Source: Halobacillus kuroshimensis DSM 18393 (GTDB lineage Bacteria > Bacillota > Bacilli > Bacillales > Halobacillaceae). From it: 59,053 nucleotides of DNA. Positions 53,223 through 59,053 of the stretch are shown piece by piece. Position 1 is the stretch's first letter. Each line of letters starts with the position of its first letter. A model generated the notes under the pieces. The model had not been told where the DNA came from and made no database searches. It saw only the letters and a list, made by a program, of their open reading frames with translations. The position numbers and the translations under genes are program-made. The stretch spans positions 1 to 59,053 of the forward strand of contig NZ_AUDY01000005.1 of the NCBI RefSeq assembly GCF_000425705.1, read 5' to 3'.

Positions 53223-55685
53223 TCAGCTTGTTGAAGACTCCTGCTGCGTATGAACGACGAAGTTCTTGTCATCGTCCAGATCAATTTTAACTTTTTGGCC
53301 TTTAGCGATGTTTTCCTTAAGAAGCTCTTCAGATAACAGATCCTCGACGTTTTTCTGGATGGAGCGTCGCAGTGGTCTTGCTCCATACTCCGGATCAAAG
53401 CCGGAATCTGCAATATAAGTGATTGCTGCGTCTGTAAGCGTAAAGTCGATTTCCTGCTCCAACAGGCGTTTTCTGAGCTCTTCAGCCATAAGAACAACAA
53501 TGTCCTTCATGTGTTTCTTCTCAAGAGAATGGAAGACGATTGTCTCGTCGATACGGTTCAGGAATTCAGGACGGAAGGCTTTCTTCAAAGCATCCGTAAC
53601 CTTGGACTTCATGTCCTTGTAATCCTGGTCCGCCTCTCCCATAGAGAATCCAACATATTTATTCTGCTTAAGCTCCTGGGCTCCAACGTTGGATGTCATA
53701 ATCAGCACCGTATTACGGAAATCAACGACACGGCCCTTGGAATCTGTCAAACGACCATCTTCCAGAACCTGGAGAAGGATGTTGAAGACTTCCGGGTGTG
53801 CCTTTTCAATTTCATCCAGCAGAACGACGGAGTAAGGCTTGTTACGCACTTTCTCAGTCAGCTGGCCGCCTTCTTCGTAGCCGACATAACCTGGAGGAGA
53901 TCCGACCAGACGGGACGTGCTGTGTTTTTCCATGTACTCGGACATGTCGATACGGATCATGGCATCTTCCTCGCCGAACATGCTTTCTGCAAGGGCGCGG
54001 GCGAGTTCTGTTTTACCGACACCTGTAGGTCCAAGGAAAATGAAGGAACCGATTGGACGCTTCGGATCTTTCAAACCGGCACGGGCACGGCGGATCGCCT
54101 TGGAAATGGCCTTCACGGCTTCTTCCTGACCAATGACACGGTTGTGAAGCGTATCTTCAAGATTCAACAGGCGCTCACTTTCATCTTTCGTCATCTTGGA
54201 AACAGGAACGCCGGTCCAAACAGAAACGACGGCTGCGATATCTTCAACAGTTACCTCAGAGTCTTCCTGTCCCTGCTTTTCCTTCCATTCGTCTTTCGTC
54301 TGCTCCAGTTCATCACGAAGGCGCTGCTCGCTGTCACGCAGGGAAGCGGCCTTTTCGAATTCCTGGCTTTGTACCGCTGCATCTTTCTCCTTGCGAACTT
54401 CCTCCAGCTTCTGTTCGAGCTCTTTTAAGTTCGGTGGAGCCGTGTAGGAACGCAGCCGCACTTTGGATGCTGCTTCATCAATCAAATCAATCGCTTTATC
54501 CGGAAGGAACCGGTCGGTGATGTAACGATCGGAAAAACGGACGGCAGAATCAATGGATTCATCTGTAATCGTTACACGGTGGTGCGCTTCATAGCGGTCA
54601 CGCAGTCCTTGAAGGATCTGTACAGACTCATCAAGCGTCGGCTCATCCACCTGAATCGGCTGGAAACGGCGCTCAAGAGCTGCATCCTTTTCAATGTACT
54701 TACGGTACTCATCAAGTGTCGTAGCTCCGATACACTGCAGCTCACCACGGGCAAGCGACGGTTTAAGGATGTTGGAAGCGTCAATGGCACCTTCAGCACC
54801 ACCGGCGCCGATCAGCGTGTGAAGCTCATCAATGAATAAAATGATATTGCCCGCCTGACGGATTTCCTCCATCACTTTTTTCAGACGGTCTTCAAATTCA
54901 CCGCGGTATTTCGTACCAGCGACAACGGTTCCCATATCAAGCGTCATGACGCGTTTTTCACGAAGGATTTCGGGCACCTCGTTATTCATGATCTGCTGGG
55001 CAAGACCTTCAGCGATAGCGGTCTTACCAACACCAGGCTCACCTACAAGAACAGGGTTGTTCTTCGTACGGCGGCTTAATACTTGAATCACGCGCTCAAT
55101 TTCCTTGCTGCGGCCGATGACCGGATCAATATTCCCTTCCTTGGCAATAGCCGTTAAGTCACGGGCAAGGGAGTCAAGGGTCGGTGTATTCGCATTCGCC
55201 GCCTGAGCTCCTGAGCCGCCGCCTCTGCGGTTCTGACCGCCGGTGGACTCATTGTTCCCAAGCAGTTGAAGAACCTGCTGACGGGCTTTATTCAAGCTTA
55301 CACCAAGGTTGTTCAATACGCGGGCCGCAACTCCTTCTCCTTCGCGGATCAAACCGAGAAGAATGTGTTCGGTTCCGACATAGGAATGACCAAGCTTGCG
55401 TGCTTCATCCATGGAAAGCTCAATCACCTTTTTCGCACGCGGCGTATAGTGAATCGTCTGGGATACTTTCTCTCCCTTGCCGATTAACTTCTCGACTTCC
55501 TGCTGAATTTTAGAGGATTCCAGACCTAAAGCCGTTAAAGCTTTGGCTGCAATGCCTTCCCCTTCACTGACAAGTCCAAGCAAAATGTGTTCTGTTCCAA
55601 TATTGTTGTGTCCTAAACGGACGGCTTCTTCCTGCGCTAAAGCAAGTACTTTCTGTGCTCTTTCTGTAAATCGCCCAAACATCAT
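53223..55685 (-). CDS. clpC: AAA+ unfoldase ClpC
   Basis: 820 residues from the ATG at 55685 ([13 protein letters not shown]), 8 nt after GGAGG; the codon three residues earlier is too close. The N-domain has two repeats. D1 has Walker A GEPGVGKT (about 215), a UVR-containing M-domain (about 420-470) follows, and D2 has Walker A GPTGVGKT (about 550). It works with ClpP and degrades McsB-phosphoarginylated, damaged proteins. Last gene of the CtsR operon. Confidence 0.98.
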   Translation of the reverse strand: MMFGRFTERAQKVLALAQEEAVRLGHNNIGTEHILLGLVSEGEGIAAKALTALGLESSKIQQEVEKLIGKGEKVSQTIHYTPRAKKVIELSMDEARKLGHSYVGTEHILLGLIREGEGVAARVLNNLGVSLNKARQQVLQLLGNNESTGGQNRRGGGSGAQAANANTPTLDSLARDLTAIAKEGNIDPVIGRSKEIERVIQVLSRRTKNNPVLVGEPGVGKTAIAEGLAQQIMNNEVPEILREKRVMTLDMGTVVAGTKYRGEFEDRLKKVMEEIRQAGNIILFIDELHTLIGAGGAEGAIDASNILKPSLARGELQCIGATTLDEYRKYIEKDAALERRFQPIQVDEPTLDESVQILQGLRDRYEAHHRVTITDESIDSAVRFSDRYITDRFLPDKAIDLIDEAASKVRLRSYTAPPNLKELEQKLEEVRKEKDAAVQSQEFEKAASLRDSEQRLRDELEQTKDEWKEKQGQEDSEVTVEDIAAVVSVWTGVPVSKMTKDESERLLNLEDTLHNRVIGQEEAVKAISKAIRRARAGLKDPKRPIGSFIFLGPTGVGKTELARALAESMFGEEDAMIRIDMSEYMEKHSTSRLVGSPPGYVGYEEGGQLTEKVRNKPYSVVLLDEIEKAHPEVFNILLQVLEDGRLTDSKGRVVDFRNTVLIMTSNVGAQELKQNKYVGFSMGEADQDYKDMKSKVTDALKKAFRPEFLNRIDETIVFHSLEKKHMKDIVVLMAEELRKRLLEQEIDFTLTDAAITYIADSGFDPEYGARPLRRSIQKNVEDLLSEELLKENIAKGQKVKIDLDDDKNFVVHTQQESSTS

Positions 55686-55703
55686 GGACATTCCCTCCTA
55701 ACA

Positions 55704-56774
55704 TTATTCTTTATGCTCAAGCTGGAGCCTCTCACGGATAAGCGAAGCTCTCCTTACATCCCTCTCATCAGGGGATAACGATGTTTCAGCGTATTGCTGA
55801 AGGAAGCCCGGCTGGGTCAAAATCACCAATTCATTCAAAATGGTTCTTGGAATATGATCAATGAGCCCAAGATCGATACCGAGCCGCAGGTCGGACAGAC
55901 ATTTCGCCGCCTCTTTCGATTCGATGATGCGGCTGTTTGTTAACACCCCGTACGACCGGAAAATTCGATCCTCCAGACGGATACTGGAGCGGTGCATCAA
56001 CGTCTCTCTTGCTTTCCTCTCCTGGTCGATCAGCTGCTTCACGACACTATGGAGATCTTCCACAATGTCCTCCTCCGACTTTCCGAGAGTAATCTGGTTG
56101 GATATTTGAAAAATGCTGCCCAGTGCTTCACTGCCTTCCCCGTAAATGCCTCTTACCACCAGACCCAGCTGGTTAATCGCCGGAATCATCCGGTTGATCT
56201 GCTGGGTCATCGATAAAGCAGGGAGGTGCATCATTACGGAAGCCCTCATCCCCGTACCTACGTTTGTAGGACAGGCGGTAAGATATCCTCGGTTTTCATC
56301 AAAGGCATAATCTACTTTTTCCTCGAGCCAGTCATCAAGCTGACTCGCCTGTTCCAGTGCTTTATCAAGCTGAAAACCCGGGAAATATAATTGTATGCGT
56401 ACATGGTCTTCTTCATTAACCATGATGGAGACCTGTTCATTTTGAGAAATCAGTGTGGCTGAGTTTTCTGAGTGCTCAGCAAGGTGAGGGCTGATTAAGT
56501 GCTTTTCTACAAGCACCCTTTTCTCAACAGGTTGAAGGTCCCGCATCCGGACCAATTCAAAATCCTTATAGTCCCGGAAAGACGTCTGCTGAAAATTTTC
56601 TTCAAAATAAGCCAGGACCTTACTTAACGTGTCCTCCTTTGCGATGATAGGGAAAGGATGTTCTGCAAAATTCCGGGCGAGGCGTATGCGGCTGCTCATC
56701 ACAATATCGCTGTCCGGTCCCTCCTGTTTCATCCATGGGCTGATGGCTTCATTGATAAACTGCTTCAGGGACAT
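55704..56774 (-). CDS. mcsB: Protein arginine kinase McsB
   Basis: 356 residues of phosphagen kinase fold. The catalytic block [10 protein letters not shown] starts at Cys168, VNEEDHVR lies around 119-126, and the phosphoarginine-binding RDVRRA site is at 338-343 (family pattern RDxxRA). McsB marks aggregated proteins, and CtsR, with phosphoarginine for ClpC-ClpP. Its start shares a base with the mcsA stop (TAATG). Confidence 0.97.
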   Translation of the reverse strand: MSLKQFINEAISPWMKQEGPDSDIVMSSRIRLARNFAEHPFPIIAKEDTLSKVLAYFEENFQQTSFRDYKDFELVRMRDLQPVEKRVLVEKHLISPHLAEHSENSATLISQNEQVSIMVNEEDHVRIQLYFPGFQLDKALEQASQLDDWLEEKVDYAFDENRGYLTACPTNVGTGMRASVMMHLPALSMTQQINRMIPAINQLGLVVRGIYGEGSEALGSIFQISNQITLGKSEEDIVEDLHSVVKQLIDQERKARETLMHRSSIRLEDRIFRSYGVLTNSRIIESKEAAKCLSDLRLGIDLGLIDHIPRTILNELVILTQPGFLQQYAETSLSPDERDVRRASLIRERLQLEHKE

Positions 56775-57322
56775 TACTCTTCACCACCCTCATCCTGATG
56801 AAGTTCGTTCTCTAATGAACGTATCTTATCTCTACATTTCGCTGCTTCTTCAAATTCTTCCTGCTCGATTAATTGTCGAAGATTAATTTTATATTCTTCG
56901 ATTTCTTTTTTCAGATGAAGGTTTCCGCCTTCTCTCTTTGGAATCTTCCCATCATGACGGGTATTCCCGCTGTGGACACGTCTTAAAATCGGGTTAAGCC
57001 GATCATCAAATGTTTCATAACAGACGGCACAGCCGAATTTGCCGATTCTGGCAAATTCGTTATAAGTAAGTCCGCAGTTCGGACATTTTAGAGTTTCTTT
57101 TTTAGGATACGTTTGAGGACTCTGCCCCTTAAATGGAGAAGGGCCCTCAGAATGAAAAAGACCGGAAAGCAGATCGTTCAGCGAAAATTTTTCTTCACCA
57201 TAATTCATATAGCCATTTTCCTTTGCACACTGTTCACAGACGTGAATCTCTGTCTTCTGACCATTCACAACCTGGGTCAGATGCACCGTTGCCGGGCGCT
57301 GATGACACTCCTGGCATTCCAT
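56774..57322 (-). CDS. mcsA: McsA, zinc-finger activator of McsB
   Basis: 182 residues. Two Cys-rich zinc modules: Cys3/6/29/32 and Cys80/83/98/101. A C-terminal UVR motif follows (about 140-175, [17 protein letters not shown]). McsA stimulates McsB kinase activity and binds metals. It lies 18 bp after ctsR and overlaps mcsB by one base. Confidence 0.96.
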   Translation of the reverse strand: MECQECHQRPATVHLTQVVNGQKTEIHVCEQCAKENGYMNYGEEKFSLNDLLSGLFHSEGPSPFKGQSPQTYPKKETLKCPNCGLTYNEFARIGKFGCAVCYETFDDRLNPILRRVHSGNTRHDGKIPKREGGNLHLKKEIEEYKINLRQLIEQEEFEEAAKCRDKIRSLENELHQDEGGEE

Positions 57323-57340
57323 CTGAACCTCTCCCTTCCG

Positions 57341-57805
57341 TCAGCATTTGTATTTAAGGGTAAATAACATCGCCTTCATAATCCGCGATCGAATTTCATC
57401 CCGGACAGGCAGAGGGAAAGCCAGCACATCCCGGTCAATGACACTCTGGAGAAGTTTCCCTTCTCTTAACGTAATCACATCAAATTCTACGAGACGCGCA
57501 AGAACGTCCTCCGCCTGAGACTGAGAGACACGAGGGTGAATGAGGTGCATCACATCTTCGATCATTTCAGAATCCTTGCGATGCTGGATCCGGCTGATGC
57601 GGATATACCCTCCACCTCCACGTTTACTTTCTACGATATAACCCTTTTCCACTGTAAAACGTGTCTTAATCACATAATTGATTTGAGATGGAACACACTG
57701 AAACCTTTCCGCCAGTTCGCTTCGCTTAATTTCAATGATCTGCTTTTGACTTTGATCCAGTATACCTTTTAAATAATCCTCAATGACATCGGATATGTTC
57801 CGCAT
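57341..57805 (-). CDS. ctsR: Heat-shock repressor CtsR
   Basis: 154 residues. The winged helix-turn-helix in the N-terminal half ends with the glycine-rich wing tip SKRGGGGYIRISRI, which is the CtsR thermosensor and DNA-contacting loop. It represses clp genes at low temperature; McsB phosphorylation and ClpC degradation remove it. It is autoregulated via the operator at 57828-57844. Confidence 0.97.
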   Translation of the reverse strand: MRNISDVIEDYLKGILDQSQKQIIEIKRSELAERFQCVPSQINYVIKTRFTVEKGYIVESKRGGGGYIRISRIQHRKDSEMIEDVMHLIHPRVSQSQAEDVLARLVEFDVITLREGKLLQSVIDRDVLAFPLPVRDEIRSRIMKAMLFTLKYKC

Positions 57806-57827
57806 CGCCCCTCCCCCTTCTTCTGAC

Positions 57828-57844
57828 TTTGACTATCTTTGACT
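57828..57844 (-). promoter_or_regulatory. CtsR operator
   Basis: On the minus strand, two heptads AGTCAAA separated by GAT (57844-57828), matching the CtsR box (A/GGTCAAA-NAN-A/GGTCAAA). It lies immediately downstream of the -10 box. Confidence 0.92.
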
Positions 57845-57852
57845 TTAATTTT

Positions 57853-57880
57853 ATTATACTCAAATTTTATCCGTACGCAA
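57853..57880 (-). promoter_or_regulatory. ctsR operon promoter (sigma-A)
   Basis: Minus strand TTGCGT at 57880-57875, 16 nt, perfect TATAAT at 57858-57853. The CtsR operator starts 9 bp downstream of the -10, so binding would block transcription. Confidence 0.78.
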
Positions 57881-57937
57881 CTATCTTGTTTGTTTGATAC
57901 ACACCATCTATGTTTCCCCGATTGAACTTGAATTAAA

Positions 57938-57971
57938 ACAAAAAATCTACACAGATGTCTGTGTAGATTTC
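57938..57971 (-). terminator. Terminator of the MgtC-family gene
   Basis: Minus strand AAATCTACACAGA / TCTGTGTAGATTT 13-bp stem, then T run. Confidence 0.95.
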
Positions 57972-57972
57972 A

Positions 57973-58659
57973 TTACCGATCATGACCGCAGCCTTCCACT
58001 CCATCAATAGATGTAATCTCCGCCAGCAGCTTTGAACGATCGAGCCCGGGCTTTTTTTCAATCTGAACGATCACTCTCTTCTGCTCCCCATCAAGAGCCG
58101 TTACATCCAAACTACGGATGTCCACGTCCTCCTGTTCAAACAAAGAAAGCAGCTGATGAATCTGCAGATCTTTTTTAATTGTAATGTGGTACGTAGGGCC
58201 GCCGTTTAATTTCTCTTTTTCTACTTTGTTTAAAAGGATCAGACTGATCAGCACAAACAGCGTGGTTACTGTCGCAACATCGTACATTCCCGCTCCAACA
58301 ACGAGACCGATCCCAGCCACCGTCCAAATAGAGGCAGCTGTTGTCAGCCCCCGGATGGTCATGCCGTTGACGATGATCGTACCCGCTCCCAAAAAGCCGA
58401 TGCCACTGATCACATAAGATGGAATACGGGCAGGATCAAAGCGCACATGATCATATTCCTCTATGAACGCTTGAAATCCATATAAAGAAAGGAGCATCAT
58501 CATACAGGCGCCCACCCCCACAAGGATATGTGTCCGGAATCCAGCGGAATGGTTTTTCAATTCCCTCTCAAAACCAATGAGTCCTGCTAATAGTAATGCG
58601 AAAAATAATCGAAAGATGAACATAAGTATATCTTCATGGAAAAAGTAGGACCAACTCAT
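57973..58659 (-). CDS. MgtC/SapB-family membrane protein
   Basis: 228 residues. The N-terminal half has four or five transmembrane helices with the MgtC signature LIGFERELKNHSAGFRTHILVG. The C-terminal half (about 150-228) is a soluble ACT-like regulatory domain. MgtC proteins affect Mg limitation and P-ATPase activity in pathogens; in free-living bacilli the role is unclear. It is a single-gene unit with its own terminator, between an rRNA operon and ctsR. Such a gene is not in the B. subtilis order here. Confidence 0.9.
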   Translation of the reverse strand: MSWSYFFHEDILMFIFRLFFALLLAGLIGFERELKNHSAGFRTHILVGVGACMMMLLSLYGFQAFIEEYDHVRFDPARIPSYVISGIGFLGAGTIIVNGMTIRGLTTAASIWTVAGIGLVVGAGMYDVATVTTLFVLISLILLNKVEKEKLNGGPTYHITIKKDLQIHQLLSLFEQEDVDIRSLDVTALDGEQKRVIVQIEKKPGLDRSKLLAEITSIDGVEGCGHDR

Positions 58660-58695
58660 GGATAACCTCCTTTTTTAAACAATATATTCTTAATA

Positions 58696-58727
58696 GAAAA
58701 AAACCAGAAGTATTTACTTCTGGTTTT
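58696..58727 (-). terminator. rRNA operon terminator
   Basis: Minus strand AACCAGAAG / CTTCTGGTT 9-bp stem, then T run. It follows the 5S rRNA. Confidence 0.93.
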
Positions 58728-58734
58728 CTGGTTG

Positions 58735-58848
58735 ACGTGGCAGCGTCCTACTCTCACGGGGGTAAACCCGACTACCATCGGCGCTGAAGAGCTTAACTAC
58801 TGTGTTCGGCATGGGAACAGGTGTGACCTCTTCGCCTTCACCACCACA
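58735..58848 (-). rRNA. 5S rRNA
   Basis: The minus strand contains the full bacterial 5S with the conserved CCGAACACAG and GCGCCGATGGTAGT blocks and complementary ends. Ends are estimated by comparison with B. subtilis 5S. It lies about 80 bp after the 23S gene, in the same operon. Confidence 0.96.
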
Positions 58849-58928
58849 TCAATATAAAGTTTGAGGTGAACCCTCAAAACTGGATAAGGAAACAACTATT
58901 GATTAAACATCATTCACGAAGTATATAT

Positions 58929-59053
58929 AGATAAGTCATCGATCCATTAGTATCCGTCAGCTCCACGTGTCACCACGCTTCCACCTCGGACCTATCAACC
59001 TCATCGTCTCTGAGGGATCTTATCTGCTCGAAGCAGAGGGAAATCTCATCTCA
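58929..59053 (-). rRNA. 23S rRNA, 3' part (runs off the right edge)
   Basis: The minus strand has the 3' end of 23S rRNA, including GACACGTGGAGCTGACGGAT followed by ACTAATGGATCG and the closing GACTTATC. The exact mature 3' end is approximate. The rest of the operon lies beyond the window. Confidence 0.95.

Noticed and set aside
53511-54428. A 305-codon open frame on the plus strand opposite clpC
   Set aside because: It lies wholly antisense to a clear clpC, has no ribosome binding site or family resemblance, and its composition mirrors clpC codons.

Overview
The window is a core housekeeping stretch of a low-to-moderate G+C, endospore-forming Bacillaceae chromosome. Three things point there: the Bacillus gene order ctsR-mcsA-mcsB-clpC, radA-disA-yacL, gltX-cysE-cysS, sigH-rpmG-secE-nusG, rplKAJL, rpoBC, str, S10-spc-alpha; the sporulation genes (sigH, cwlD, gerD, kbaA, pdaB, salA); and Bacillus-type rRNA and promoter signals. 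A Halobacillus-like genus is my guess from protein character only. Almost everything is on the minus strand, so the region is transcribed from right to left. No tRNA, phage, IS element or CRISPR array was seen.

Right end (59053 down to 57940): the 3' end of a 23S rRNA, a 5S rRNA with its terminator, and a lone MgtC-family membrane protein. Next (57860-53180) is the CtsR-controlled ctsR-mcsA-mcsB-clpC protein quality-control operon, with a CtsR operator just downstream of the -10 box. Then radA-disA (DNA repair, c-di-AMP), yacL, an in-frame ispD-ispF fusion and gltX. A cysteine T-box riboswitch separates gltX from cysE-cysS-mrnC-rlmB-yacP. sigH and rpmG-secE-nusG follow from their own promoters.

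Centre (40650-25000): rplKA, the L10-leader-controlled rplJL, an RsmC-like methyltransferase, rpoB-rpoC, an L7Ae-like protein, rpsL-rpsG-fusA and tuf with its own promoter and a strong terminator. Two tandem sigma-A promoters (24772-24869) then drive the continuous S10-spc-alpha superoperon (rpsJ to rplQ), about 15 kb, including secY, adk, map, infA and rpoA.

Left end (9690-1): the ECF transporter energizing module (ecfA1-ecfA2-ecfT) with truA, then rplM-rpsI behind an L13-type leader, and a sporulation and germination cluster (cwlD with a near-perfect sigma-E promoter, salA, gerD, kbaA, pdaB). One small unknown gene follows, then tandem promoters, leader and 5' end of a second rRNA operon in the same orientation as the first.

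The region is mostly textbook. The points most worth checking are the IspDF fusion that keeps an internal ribosome binding site for IspF, a PdaB-type deacetylase whose active-site residues are replaced, several putative attenuators inside ribosomal operons (secE/nusG, ybxF/rpsL, rpoB leader), and the pair of same-direction rRNA operons that bracket the whole cluster.
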